55,197 nucleotides of DNA, taken from positions 1 through 55,197 of the forward strand of contig JAPYOW010000006.1 of NCBI GenBank assembly GCA_029937975.1, read 5' to 3'. The notes under the pieces were generated by a model. The model saw only the letters and a list, made by a program, of their open reading frames with translations, searched no databases and had not been told where the DNA came from. This document shows, one piece after another, positions 46,633-55,102 of the stretch (positions within the stretch are counted from its first letter, which is position 1; each line of letters begins with the position of its first letter). Position numbers and translations under genes: made by a program. This stretch comes from Methylococcaceae bacterium. Lineage in GTDB: Bacteria; Pseudomonadota; Gammaproteobacteria; Methylococcales; Methylomonadaceae.

Positions 46633-47270
46633 GTTTTGACATAATCTGTTTTGACTGCGACAGTACCTTAAGTAAGATTGAAGGTATTGATGAGTTAGGG
46701 AGACATGTTGATAAGTTTGATGAAATGGTGGCATTAACAAATGCCGCCATGAATGGCGAACTAGCACTTGAAGAGGTTTATGGCAAGCGATTGGACTTGA
46801 TAAAACCGGATCAGGCGCAAATGGCCTGGTTAGCTGATTTATATATTTCTGAGATAGTAGAGGGTGTTGAAACGGTTTTTAACACCTTACTTGCACAGGG
46901 TAAGCAGGTGCATATTATCAGTGGGGGTATTCGTCAGGCTATTTTGCCATTGGCTAAGAAGCTAGGTATTCCTGAAACTCAGGTACATGCTGTTGATGTA
47001 TTGTTTAATAAGGATGGTTCGTTTCAAAACTTTGATCAGCAATCGCCTCTGGCCAGAACCGGAGGTAAAGCGGTTATTTGTAAGCAGATAAATAATAGCA
47101 ATGCCACAATGGCGATGATTGGTGATGGTAAAACGGACTTGGAAGCCAGGCAAGCCGGAGCCAAAGTGATTGGCTTTGGTGGCGTGATGCAAAGGGATAT
47201 TGTGATGGAACAAGCGGATGTTTTTGTTAAAGATACATCGTTAATGGCTGTATTGCCGCATTTGGTTTAA
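46629..47270 (+). CDS. serB: Phosphoserine phosphatase (HAD family)
   Basis: The 213-aa HAD phosphatase has the nucleophile motif FDCDST (Asp9, Asp11), motif II as HIISGG, and motif IV MIGDGKTDLEARQAGAK. The cap region (about residues 25-75) resembles SerB. It catalyses the last step of serine synthesis by inference from overlap with serA. It is shorter than E. coli SerB (322) because the N-terminal ACT-like extension is lacking. Other HAD phosphatases of similar size cannot be excluded. Confidence 0.9.
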   Translation: MSFDIICFDCDSTLSKIEGIDELGRHVDKFDEMVALTNAAMNGELALEEVYGKRLDLIKPDQAQMAWLADLYISEIVEGVETVFNTLLAQGKQVHIISGGIRQAILPLAKKLGIPETQVHAVDVLFNKDGSFQNFDQQSPLARTGGKAVICKQINNSNATMAMIGDGKTDLEARQAGAKVIGFGGVMQRDIVMEQADVFVKDTSLMAVLPHLV

Positions 47271-47293
47271 TAAATTGATGGTAGAGAGATAAC

Positions 47294-48046
47294 ATGGCTG
47301 GACATAGTAAATGGGCTAATATTAAACACCGTAAAGGTGCGCAAGATGCTAAACGGGGCAAGATCTTTACCAAGATAATTCGCGAGATTTCTGTAGCCGC
47401 AAAAATGGGTGGTGGCGATCCAGTGAATAACCCCAGCTTACGTACTGTGATCGATAAAGCTTTGGGTGCCAATATGAAAAGGGACACCATTGAAAATACC
47501 ATTAAAAAAGCCACTGGTACCATGGAAGGGATTGTCTATGAAGAAGTACGATATGAAGGTTATGGCCCCGGTGGAACCGCGGTTATGGTGGACTGTTTAA
47601 CAGATAACAAAAATAGAACCGTTGCTGAAGTCAGGCATGCATTTAGTAAATCCGGTGGCAATTTAGGCACCGATGGTTCTGTGTCGTATATGTTTAATAA
47701 AATAGGTATTATTAGCTATGCAGATTCAGTCGACGAAGATGCGGTGATGGAAGCTGCGATGGATGCGGGTGCAGATGATATTACCACTCATGATGATGGT
47801 TCGGTTGATGTATTAACGGCGCCTGAAGATTATTTGGCGGTTAAAGAAGTGATGATTGCCGCCGGATTTGAAGCTGAACATTCAGAACTGACCATGCAAG
47901 CAGAGACTAAGGCGGAACTGGATGTTAAAAGTGCGGAAAAAATGTTACGTTTGATTGATGTGCTGGAAGACCTGGACGATGTGCAGGAAGTCTATTCTAA
48001 TGCCGATATCTCTGAGGACGTGATGGAGCAAGTGGCCGAATTATAA
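47294..48046 (+). CDS. yebC: YebC/PmpR family regulatory protein
   Basis: The 250-aa protein begins [20 protein letters not shown], the hallmark of the family. It contains [20 protein letters not shown] and [20 protein letters not shown]. Members have been described as DNA-binding regulators and recently as translation factors for difficult peptide motifs. It directly precedes ruvC as in most gammaproteobacteria (11 nt). Confidence 0.97.
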   Translation: MAGHSKWANIKHRKGAQDAKRGKIFTKIIREISVAAKMGGGDPVNNPSLRTVIDKALGANMKRDTIENTIKKATGTMEGIVYEEVRYEGYGPGGTAVMVDCLTDNKNRTVAEVRHAFSKSGGNLGTDGSVSYMFNKIGIISYADSVDEDAVMEAAMDAGADDITTHDDGSVDVLTAPEDYLAVKEVMIAAGFEAEHSELTMQAETKAELDVKSAEKMLRLIDVLEDLDDVQEVYSNADISEDVMEQVAEL

Positions 48047-48057
48047 AGACATTTCCT

Positions 48058-48552
48058 GTGGATAGAATTTTAGGCATAGACCCCGGTTCAAGAATAACCG
48101 GCTACGGTGTTATTGAAGAAACAGGGCGAGGCAGTTATCGATATATTGCCAGTGGTAGTATTAAAGTAAAAGCAGACTCATTTCCCGAACGCTTAAAGCA
48201 AATATTTGACGGTGTTACAGAAGTTATCGCTTTGTATCAACCGACGCAAATGGCCATAGAACAAGTGTTTATGCATAAGAATGCGGATTCTGCCTTAAAA
48301 TTGGGACAGGCGAGAGGTGCGGCCATTTGTGCCTCTATGAATGCGGGTTTACCGGTAGCTGAATATGCTGCCAGACAGGTGAAACAAGCGCTAGTAGGTA
48401 AGGGTGGGGCAGATAAGTTACAAGTTCAGCATATGGTAAAAATCCTACTCGGTATTCAAGGTGAATTACAGATTGATGCCAGTGATGCCCTGGGAATCAG
48501 TCTTTGTCATTGTCATTATCAGCAAACAGAACAACGATTAAAGCGGGTATGA
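48058..48552 (+). CDS. ruvC: Holliday junction endonuclease RuvC
   Basis: RuvC is a dimeric nuclease that resolves Holliday junctions with RuvAB. The 164-aa product begins with a GTG start and [19 protein letters not shown] (catalytic Asp8). It has the further acidic residues in [20 protein letters not shown] and in [12 protein letters not shown]. It lies between yebC and a 39-codon frame coupled to ruvA. E. coli RuvC has 173 residues. Confidence 0.96.
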   Translation: MDRILGIDPGSRITGYGVIEETGRGSYRYIASGSIKVKADSFPERLKQIFDGVTEVIALYQPTQMAIEQVFMHKNADSALKLGQARGAAICASMNAGLPVAEYAARQVKQALVGKGGADKLQVQHMVKILLGIQGELQIDASDALGISLCHCHYQQTEQRLKRV

Positions 48553-48577
48553 TGAAAAGTGAGTAAAGGTTGTTATC

Positions 48578-48697
48578 ATGGTAGAACGGACTCCGGTTCG
48601 CACGATTGATGCAAAAATTGCAGTCTGCGCTATAGCATTGCTTGTTACCCTTTACCTCATTTTAAATTGTATTCGATTAAAACAGGGTCTTTTATGA
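48578..48697 (+). CDS. Possible 39-aa single-helix membrane protein coupled to ruvA
   Basis: ATG 48578 is preceded by AAAGG at 8 nt. The product reads MVERTPVRTIDAKIAVCAIA followed by [19 protein letters not shown]: a charged N-terminus, one hydrophobic helix (about residues 13-32) and a basic end. Its TGA overlaps the ruvA ATG as ATGA, the classic coupling overlap. It fills the ruvC-ruvA gap exactly. No family is known to me. Coding is likely on these features but unproven. Confidence 0.5.
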   Translation: MVERTPVRTIDAKIAVCAIALLVTLYLILNCIRLKQGLL

Positions 48698-49296
48698 TTG
48701 GTTTTATTCGCGGTACCTTAATTTCAAAAACGCCACCACAGCTGCTGGTGGATGTGCAAGGCGTGGGCTATGAGGTGGAAGCGCCCATGACCACTTTCTA
48801 CGAACTTCCCGCTATCGGGCAAGAACTCAAGCTATTTACCCATTTAGTCATTAGAGATGATGCTCATATTCTGTTTGCTTTTGCCACAGAAGCTGATCGA
48901 TTGATGTTCAGAGCCTTAATTAAAGTCAATGGAGTCGGGCCTAAGTTAGCCTTGACCATACTGTCAGGGCAAAGTGCAGAAGAGTTTCAGCGCTGTATAC
49001 AGGATAATGATATACAGGCGCTGGTACGGTTACCCGGTATTGGTAAAAAAACAGCGGAACGCCTGATCATTGAAATGCGTGATCGACTGCCGACCAGCAC
49101 AGATGAAACCGGTGCCCGCCAGACTGTTGCCATGAGCTCCGTCGGGAATAACCCCGGACAAGAAGCCGTCAGTGCTTTATGTGCTTTAGGCTATAAAGCA
49201 CAAGATGCCAGTAAAATGGTGCAGAGTATTCCGCAACAGGATAAAAGCTGTGAAGATATTATTCGACTGGCCTTGCAAGGGGCTGCCAGACAATGA
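48694..49296 (+). CDS. ruvA: Holliday junction DNA helicase subunit RuvA
   Basis: RuvA tetramers bind the junction and load RuvB. From ATG 48694 the 200-aa product begins [20 protein letters not shown] (OB-fold domain I). It has the tandem HhH motifs [18 protein letters not shown] and [20 protein letters not shown], and the C-terminal domain III contacting RuvB ([13 protein letters not shown]). It overlaps ruvB by 4 nt. Confidence 0.97.
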   Translation: MIGFIRGTLISKTPPQLLVDVQGVGYEVEAPMTTFYELPAIGQELKLFTHLVIRDDAHILFAFATEADRLMFRALIKVNGVGPKLALTILSGQSAEEFQRCIQDNDIQALVRLPGIGKKTAERLIIEMRDRLPTSTDETGARQTVAMSSVGNNPGQEAVSALCALGYKAQDASKMVQSIPQQDKSCEDIIRLALQGAARQ

Positions 49297-50327
49297 TTGA
49301 AAGTGATCGGTTGATTTCGGCACACAGTGGCGTGGATGAAGAACGCCAGGATCGTGCCATACGTCCTAAACGTCTGGTGGATTATGTAGGGCAAGAAGAA
49401 TTGCGTATGCAAATGGAGATCTTTATTAAAGCCGCAATAGCCAGGGATGAAGCTTTAGATCATGTCCTGATTTTTGGTCCTCCCGGTCTAGGTAAAACCA
49501 CACTGTCCAATATTATTGCCACCGAAATGGGGGTCAATATACGTCAGACTTCCGGCCCGGTTTTGGATAAGGCCGGTGATGTGGCTGCTTTATTAACCAA
49601 TCTTGAAGCCCATGATGTGCTTTTTATCGATGAAATTCACCGTTTAAGTCCGGTTGTCGAAGAAATTCTATATCCGGCGATGGAAGATTATCAAATTGAT
49701 ATCATGATTGGTGAGGGACCAGCCGCAAGATCTATCAAACTGGATTTGCCACCTTTTACCCTGGTGGGCGCAACCACCCGGGCAGGTCTTTTAACCTCAC
49801 CACTGAGAGACCGTTTTGGCATTGTGCAAAGACTGGAATTTTATTCGGTTTCTGAGTTAGCCAGTATTGTAAAGCGATCCGCTAAAGTATTAGGGATTGA
49901 AATAGAAACCACCGGCGCCCATGAAATAGCCAGAAGAGCACGAGGAACGCCTCGCATTGCTAACCGATTATTGAGAAGGGTGCGTGATTTTGCCGAAGTC
50001 AGGGCGGATGGTGTGGTCTCCAGTGAAATTGCGAGTCAGGCGTTGGATATGTTGAAAATTGATGATAACGGATTTGATTCCTTAGATCGTAAATTATTAT
50101 TAACCATGATAGATAACTTTGAAGGGGGTCCTGTCGGTCTGGATACCATGGCAGCGTCAATCAGTGAAGAACGCGGCACTATTGAAGATGTGCTGGAACC
50201 TTATTTATTACAACAGGGATTTATTATGCGAACACCCAGAGGACGGGTGGTCACAGCCAAAGCTTATCTGCATTTTGGACTTAAAGCGCCGCCTAAAGAA
50301 CCGGTGCATGATGAGGTTTATCAGTAA
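49293..50327 (+). CDS. ruvB: Holliday junction DNA helicase motor RuvB
   Basis: RuvB is the AAA+ hexameric motor that drives branch migration. The 344-aa product has Walker [18 protein letters not shown], Walker [13 protein letters not shown], sensor 1 VGATTRAG, the arginine finger segment SPLRDRFGI, and a C-terminal winged helix ([17 protein letters not shown]). The N-terminal [11 protein letters not shown] is standard. Confidence 0.98.
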   Translation: MIESDRLISAHSGVDEERQDRAIRPKRLVDYVGQEELRMQMEIFIKAAIARDEALDHVLIFGPPGLGKTTLSNIIATEMGVNIRQTSGPVLDKAGDVAALLTNLEAHDVLFIDEIHRLSPVVEEILYPAMEDYQIDIMIGEGPAARSIKLDLPPFTLVGATTRAGLLTSPLRDRFGIVQRLEFYSVSELASIVKRSAKVLGIEIETTGAHEIARRARGTPRIANRLLRRVRDFAEVRADGVVSSEIASQALDMLKIDDNGFDSLDRKLLLTMIDNFEGGPVGLDTMAASISEERGTIEDVLEPYLLQQGFIMRTPRGRVVTAKAYLHFGLKAPPKEPVHDEVYQ

Positions 50328-50461
50328 CCACAAGATGTCATGTGTTAGGGATAAGTGGATAGCTCAAGAACGCATCAGACGATTTAAGCGCCATGATATT
50401 TCATTTACATGTACTATGCCATGTTCTGTCAGGAGCAGGGGCATTACTAACCCCCTCCCGA

Positions 50462-50470
50462 TGCTATAAT
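50462..50470 (+). promoter_or_regulatory. Extended -10 promoter upstream of lipoprotein-ybgC-tol genes
   Basis: TGCTATAAT is a perfect extended -10 box, with TATAAT at 50465-50470. A second extended element TGCTATACT lies at 50493-50501. No convincing -35 hexamer accompanies either, which extended -10 promoters tolerate. A likely start near 50477 would serve the lipoprotein gene and the ybgC-tolQRA operon. Confidence 0.5.
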
Positions 50471-50522
50471 CCTCTGTATGGGGTGGGGCTCATGCTATAC
50501 TGATGGTTTCCTGACTTAACAA

Positions 50523-50921
50523 ATGATTGTTTCGCCATTCATATTCATGAGTATTTTATCTAGATGTTTTCAAGCGCGGGCTATTATATTGTCTGCTACC
50601 CTATTATCTATGTTGCTGATTTCCTGTTCTGAACAGGAGAACACAGACAACAGTCGATTTGACCACCCTCATCCGAAGACCATTGATTTGAAAAAACATT
50701 TGTTTGAGCATGAGTTTGCCCAGCAATGTGTCGCCAGAGAAACAATTAAACAAGTGAATACAAATGTGGTTCGGGAACGCCTTGCCGAGTCCTGCTTATG
50801 TATGGCCACTTATCTGTTTAAAGATTTAGCGGCCGAAGAGTCCTACAAGCTGTTAAATAATAAAAAGACTGCGCAATCCATGAAAAGAAAATATGAGGAA
50901 GCGGCCAAGCATTGTTTGTAA
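50523..50921 (+). CDS. Cysteine-containing lipoprotein of unknown function
   Basis: The 132-aa product has a hydrophobic signal and a lipobox LISC with the lipidated cysteine at residue 35 (27 if translation begins at the in-frame ATG 50547). The mature part is hydrophilic and helical, with four cysteines at 69, 91, 93 and 131 (QQCVARE, SCLCMATYL, KHCL) that could form two disulfides. I recognise no family. It lies between ruvB and ybgC, behind a strong promoter element, and may be co-transcribed with the tol genes. Neither candidate start has a clear ribosome site. Confidence 0.72.
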   Translation: MIVSPFIFMSILSRCFQARAIILSATLLSMLLISCSEQENTDNSRFDHPHPKTIDLKKHLFEHEFAQQCVARETIKQVNTNVVRERLAESCLCMATYLFKDLAAEESYKLLNNKKTAQSMKRKYEEAAKHCL

Positions 50922-50984
50922 AATTCAGCCTGACTTTTAGTATTCATGTCAAACTTACGATGATTCACTCTAAAGATAGATAAT

Positions 50985-51386
50985 ATGACTGTTTTCCATT
51001 GGCCCATCAGGGTTTATTACGAAGATACCGATGCCGGTGGCGTGGTGTTCTATGCTAATTATTTAAAGTTTTTTGAACGAGCCAGAACAGAAATGTTGCG
51101 TGAACTGGGATTCGAACAAGATCAGCTACGCATGGAACACAATCTTATTTTTGTGGTGAGATCAGTCCAGATTGATTATTTGAAGTCAGCACAATTTAAT
51201 GACCTGATTGATGTCAGTGCACAAGTGATAAAGTCGAAAAGAGTTAGTCTTGATTTTGAGCAGATTGTTTCAAGTCAAGGGCAGGTACTTTGTAAAGGCC
51301 ATGTACGGATTGCCTGTTTACAGGCTGACACCATGACGCCTAAAAAAATTCCAGATTTCATATTAGAAAAGTTAAACAATGACTAA
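50985..51386 (+). CDS. ybgC: Tol-Pal associated acyl-CoA thioesterase YbgC
   Basis: YbgC is a hotdog-fold 4-hydroxybenzoyl-CoA-type thioesterase that hydrolyses acyl-CoA or acyl-ACP. The 133-aa product begins MTVFHWPIRVYYEDTDAGGV with the catalytic Asp in EDTDAGGVVFYANYLKFFER. It is the conserved first gene of the tol-pal cluster and overlaps tolQ by 8 nt. Confidence 0.96.
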   Translation: MTVFHWPIRVYYEDTDAGGVVFYANYLKFFERARTEMLRELGFEQDQLRMEHNLIFVVRSVQIDYLKSAQFNDLIDVSAQVIKSKRVSLDFEQIVSSQGQVLCKGHVRIACLQADTMTPKKIPDFILEKLNND

Positions 51387-52056
51387 CGACCTATCAATTT
51401 TCTATCTTGTCACAAATGCCAGCTTTGTGGTGCAATTTGTGATGTTCATTTTATTCGTCGCTTCTGTACTATCCTGGACATTCATTTTTTCGAAACGTAA
51501 AGAATTGAATCAGGCGTTTACGATTATGGATGAATTTCAGCAAGTGTTTTGGTCGGGTATGGATCTGGCAACATTGTATAAGAAATTAAGCCATCATGGT
51601 TTTGAAGCAGAAGGCATCGAAAAAATATTTCTGGCGGGATATAAAGAGTTTTCCCGGATGAGTCAAACAGCGGGCGTAGACTCCGTTATTCAGATTGAAA
51701 GTGCACAAAGAGTCATGCGGATTGAGCTTACCAAGGAAATTGATAAACTGGATGAAACACTTTCTTTTCTGGCTACAGTGGGTTCAACCAGTCCTTATGT
51801 GGGTTTGTTTGGGACAGTTTGGGGGATTATGAACTCGTTTCGGGCTTTGGGTGATGTCAAACAGGCGACCTTGGCTCATGTCGCGCCAGGTATTGCCGAA
51901 GCCTTGATTGCCACAGCGATAGGTTTGTTTGCTGCGATTCCAGCAGTGGTGGCCTATAACCGTTTTACTTCCAGGCTGGATAGATTGGCCGGGCGCTATG
52001 AATTGTTTGTCGATGAGTTTGTGGTGTTATTACAAAGACAGGTACATAGTGCATGA
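51379..52056 (+). CDS. tolQ: Tol-Pal system proton-channel subunit TolQ
   Basis: TolQ, a MotA/ExbB homologue, forms the pentameric stator that uses proton motive force with TolR and TolA. The 225-aa product has three membrane helices (about residues 15-38, 135-155 and 170-190). The family signature ATVGSTSPYVGLFGTVWGIM and APGIAEALIATAIGLFAAIP are intact. It overlaps tolR by 4 nt. Confidence 0.97.
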   Translation: MTNDLSIFYLVTNASFVVQFVMFILFVASVLSWTFIFSKRKELNQAFTIMDEFQQVFWSGMDLATLYKKLSHHGFEAEGIEKIFLAGYKEFSRMSQTAGVDSVIQIESAQRVMRIELTKEIDKLDETLSFLATVGSTSPYVGLFGTVWGIMNSFRALGDVKQATLAHVAPGIAEALIATAIGLFAAIPAVVAYNRFTSRLDRLAGRYELFVDEFVVLLQRQVHSA

Positions 52057-52475
52057 GTCGTGGCCTAAAACGAAGAAGACCCATGGCAGAGATCAATGTA
52101 GTCCCTTATATTGATGTGACGCTGGTTCTGTTGATTATCTTCATGATTACGGCACCTTTGGTACAAACCGGTGTGGATGTTGATTTACCTCAGGCAGATA
52201 CGGCAGCCGTAGAGCAAAAAAATCAGCCTCCCGTTATTATCTCTGTTGATAAAATGGGGGCGTTTTATATTGATATTGGCGACGATGAAGAGGAAGCAGT
52301 GAGTGCAGAGGTGTTGTTGTACCGAGTTGCCGCTGTATTGAGAAATAAACCGGAAACCCAGGTTTATATCAGGGGTGATCAAAAGGTCGAATATGGCAAA
52401 GTTGTCACCGTGATGGCGGCTTTAAAAAATGCAGGTGTACCTCGTGTAGGGCTAATGACGCAATCATTTGACTAA
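52053..52475 (+). CDS. tolR: Tol-Pal system protein TolR
   Basis: TolR (ExbD/MotB homologue) has one N-terminal membrane helix and a periplasmic domain. The 140-aa product contains MAEINVVPYIDVTLVLLIIF, with the proton-carrying Asp21 (Asp23 in E. coli), and the periplasmic YIRGDQKVEYGKVVTVMAAL. It is 3 nt before tolA. Confidence 0.97.
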   Translation: MSRGLKRRRPMAEINVVPYIDVTLVLLIIFMITAPLVQTGVDVDLPQADTAAVEQKNQPPVIISVDKMGAFYIDIGDDEEEAVSAEVLLYRVAAVLRNKPETQVYIRGDQKVEYGKVVTVMAALKNAGVPRVGLMTQSFD

Positions 52476-52478
52476 AGT

Positions 52479-53348
52479 ATGAATACCTATCAAAAATTTA
52501 GTCTTTCTTTTGTTTTGGCATTAACGTTGCACTTGACGATATTAGCTTTTTTCGGCATGAGTTTTAGTGGTGAACCCGAGATTGTTAAAGTGCAATCAGT
52601 GCCGGAGATTATTCAGGCCTCTATATTAGATGATGTAAAAATACAGCAAGAGGCTCATCGCTTAAAGCAAAAAAAAGAACAGCAGCGCTTGAAGCGGCAA
52701 AAAAAGCAGAAAGAGCTGGATAAAAAACTAAAAAAAGAACAGCAACGTTTGCGTAATGCCAAGAAAAAAAGGCAACAGGAAGAGAAAAAAGCCAAAGCGC
52801 TAGCGCAGAAAAATAAAGAATTGGCTCGGCGAGAAAAACAACAGCAGAAAAAATTGCAAAAGCAGAGGGCAATGGAAGCGGCGCGGAAAGCTGAAATTAA
52901 AAAGCAGCAAGATGAACGGGCAAAAAAACGCAAACAACAGCAACTGGCCGAGCAAAAGAAACAGCAAGAAATAGTGGCCAGACAACAAGCTGAGGCAGCA
53001 CAAAAACAAGCTTTGCTGGCTAAACAACAGGCCGATGAAAGAGCCAGAGCCGAGCAAAATAAGCAAGCGACTATTTCGGCAACAGCGGCGATTCAGCAAA
53101 AAGTGATTGACCGCTGGATCAAACCTGTTTCATCTGTGAAAGGTATGAGTTGTACGGTGCGTGTTAAATTGCTAGCCAGTGGGGATGTGATGGATGCTGT
53201 GGTGATTGCCAGTAGTGGGGATAGTGTTTTTGATCGATCGGCTGAAAATGCCGTGCGTAAAGCTTCGCCTCTTCCTGTCCCCGCTAGCAGAGCCTTGTTT
53301 GCAAAATATTTTAGGGAGTTCACTTTCAGATTTAAACCTGAAAAATGA
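52479..53348 (+). CDS. tolA: Tol-Pal system protein TolA
   Basis: TolA spans the periplasm to link TolQR with Pal. The 289-aa product (E. coli 421) has one N-terminal membrane helix (about residues 8-27, with the SHLS-type region replaced by LTLHLTILAFFG), a Lys/Gln/Ala-rich helical domain II (about 55-195, shortened), and a globular TonB-like domain III (VIDRWIKPVSSVKGMSCTVR and SGDSVFDRSAENAVRKASPL). Domain II accounts for several spurious long frames on the opposite strand. Confidence 0.95.
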   Translation: MNTYQKFSLSFVLALTLHLTILAFFGMSFSGEPEIVKVQSVPEIIQASILDDVKIQQEAHRLKQKKEQQRLKRQKKQKELDKKLKKEQQRLRNAKKKRQQEEKKAKALAQKNKELARREKQQQKKLQKQRAMEAARKAEIKKQQDERAKKRKQQQLAEQKKQQEIVARQQAEAAQKQALLAKQQADERARAEQNKQATISATAAIQQKVIDRWIKPVSSVKGMSCTVRVKLLASGDVMDAVVIASSGDSVFDRSAENAVRKASPLPVPASRALFAKYFREFTFRFKPEK

Positions 53349-53372
53349 GTGTCTAAAAGATTTGAGCGGTGT

Positions 53373-53409
53373 CCGTCTGGATAATTATTGGGGTTTTTGT
53401 AGCAGACGG
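53373..53409 (+). repeat. Stem-loop after tolA
   Basis: A perfect 7-bp stem CCGTCTG/CAGACGG (53373-53379 with 53403-53409) starts 24 nt past the tolA stop. Its right arm with the flanking TGTAG and GGGAAT recurs after ybiT (near 20341-20358). It has no U-tract. Confidence 0.4.
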
Positions 53410-53430
53410 GGGAATCTCTGGAAACAGTAG

Positions 53431-53592
53431 CAAGCAGCGTTATCATGGCTTTTGTTGAATAGTGTTCTGGGGCCCGATGATGTACCCCCATCCTGGCTAA
53501 CACAATTAGGGCTGATTCATCCATTCACTGAATTTAATGCTGTGCTGACAAGTCGTGCCTTGGTATATTGTGAAGTTCTTTATAAAAATTAA
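53431..53592 (+). pseudogene. Unrecognised gene fragment ending just before tolB
   Basis: After an in-frame TAG, 53 codons read QAALSWLLLNSVLGPDDVPP, then SWLTQLGLIHPFTEFNAVLT, then SRALVYCEVLYKN and a stop 5 nt before the tolB ATG. The order (WL..LGLI, LTSR..Y..VLY) looks like a conserved C-terminal domain, possibly winged-helix-like. There is no ATG, and the same frame upstream of the TAG (LSGVRLDNYWGFCSRRGNLW, overlapping the tolA end) also looks coding. It may be a truncated gene with a nonsense codon. Confidence 0.35.
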
Positions 53593-53597
53593 TATTT

Positions 53598-54893
53598 ATG
53601 CGTGAATCATTGAGAAAAATTTTATTCATCATTTTGCTGGTTTTATATATACCTGTATCTCGGGCAGAACTAGTTATAGAGATTACCAAAGGTGTTGAAG
53701 CAGCGGTTCCTATTGCTATCGTGCCTTTCGGTTGGCAAGGCAAGACTTTGCAGGCTCCGATTAATCTAACCAGTGTGATTCAGGCCGATTTAGGGCGTAG
53801 TGGTTTTTTTAAGACCTTGGCTGCGGCGGATTTTTTGACGTGGCCTACCGATACTTCCCAGGTTAAATATAGAAATTGGCAGGCACTCGGTCAGGATTAT
53901 TTGCTCATAGGTCAAGTGCATGAGGTCGCAGGGCGTTACCAGGTGCAGTTTCAGTTATTAGATGTTTATAAGGGTGAACAGATTCTTGGCTATCGATTAC
54001 AAGTGACGGCCCAGGAATTAAGGCGATCAGCACATTATATCAGTGACCTGGTGTATGAAAAGTTGACGGGTAAAAAAGGGGTTTTTAGCACGCGTCTTGC
54101 CTACATTACCAGTACTTCGATCGCAGGCAAGAAGAAAAGGTATGAATTGTTAGTGGCAGATGCCGATGGTTTTAACCCGAAAACCATTGCTTCTTCTTTC
54201 GAGCCATTAATGTCGCCCAATTGGTCGCCAGATGGTAAAAGAATTGCCTATGTTTCATTTGAGAGCAAACGTTCTGCCATTTTTGTACAAACGCTGGCTA
54301 CCGGCAAAAGATCAAAAGTATCAGCTTATAAGGGGATTAATGGGGCGCCTGCTTTTTCACCCGATGGCAAGCAGTTGGCTCTCACTTTATCAAAAGATGG
54401 TAGTCCGGATATATATGTGCTGAATTTAGCGGATGGATTATTGAGGAAAGTGACCAAAAGCTACGGGATTGATACCGAAGCGAGTTGGTCGGTTGATGGC
54501 GAGTCTATTGTCTATACCTCAGATAGAGGGGGAAAGCCGCAGTTGTATATGATTCCTAGCCGAGGTGGGCGATCCGAACGTTTGACCTTTGAAGGTGATT
54601 ACAATGCCCGGGGACATTTTTCCTCTGATGGTAAAAGTCTGACTATGGTACATGCCAATCACGGGGATTATAGAATAGCGGTGATGAATATGGAAACGCG
54701 TATGGTGAATGTGTTGACGGCAGGCCGATATGATGAATCCCCCAGTTTTTCGCCTAATGGTGACATGGTTTTGTTTGCCTCTAAAAACAGTGCCGGACGA
54801 GGTGTTTTGACAGCAGTTTCTGTGGATGGCAAAATGCAACAGAATATGGCTTTTAATAGTGGTGATGTGCGTGAACCGGCTTGGTCACCCTAA
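53598..54893 (+). CDS. tolB: Tol-Pal system beta-propeller protein TolB
   Basis: TolB is a periplasmic protein with an N-terminal alpha/beta domain and a six-bladed WD40-like propeller that docks Pal. The 431-aa precursor has a signal peptide (cleavage probably after SRA, residue 23), then ELVIEITKGVEAAVPIAIVP. Propeller repeats of the form S-P-N-W-S-P-D-G-K-x-I-A-Y-V-S recur from residue 205 on. The final DVREPAWSP is standard. It is separated from tolA by 249 nt and has no clear ribosome site. Confidence 0.96.
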   Translation: MRESLRKILFIILLVLYIPVSRAELVIEITKGVEAAVPIAIVPFGWQGKTLQAPINLTSVIQADLGRSGFFKTLAAADFLTWPTDTSQVKYRNWQALGQDYLLIGQVHEVAGRYQVQFQLLDVYKGEQILGYRLQVTAQELRRSAHYISDLVYEKLTGKKGVFSTRLAYITSTSIAGKKKRYELLVADADGFNPKTIASSFEPLMSPNWSPDGKRIAYVSFESKRSAIFVQTLATGKRSKVSAYKGINGAPAFSPDGKQLALTLSKDGSPDIYVLNLADGLLRKVTKSYGIDTEASWSVDGESIVYTSDRGGKPQLYMIPSRGGRSERLTFEGDYNARGHFSSDGKSLTMVHANHGDYRIAVMNMETRMVNVLTAGRYDESPSFSPNGDMVLFASKNSAGRGVLTAVSVDGKMQQNMAFNSGDVREPAWSP

Positions 54894-54939
54894 CTTAAAC
54901 CTATGAGTATTGACTTAATGTACTTCGCACCAGGGTTGA

Positions 54940-55029
54940 CTTCAACTTGAATGTTGAAGCTGTGTTAATCCCCTGTTATGCTCTGCAGGGTTCGGTGTCA
55001 GAAGCTTGAAACAGAAAGCTTCTGACACC
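54940..55029 (+). repeat. Two hairpins in the tolB-pal spacer
   Basis: The first is a 7-bp stem (54940-54946 with 54953-54959, 6-nt loop). The second is a perfect 14-bp stem (54994-55007 with 55016-55029, 8-nt loop) followed by TTGAAAAATG. The spacer of 209 nt is much longer than in E. coli. The strong second hairpin may stabilise or attenuate the transcript between tolB and pal. Confidence 0.65.
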
Positions 55030-55102
55030 TTGAAAAATGAGAGTGAATAGAAAATTAACGTAATAATTTGACATACATAATGTTCCACTGGAGAAATAAA
55101 AA

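Noticed and set aside
52621-53099. Long minus-strand frames rich in Phe and Cys opposite tolA
   Set aside because: They are mirror images of the Lys/Gln/Ala-rich domain II of TolA and have no ribosome sites.
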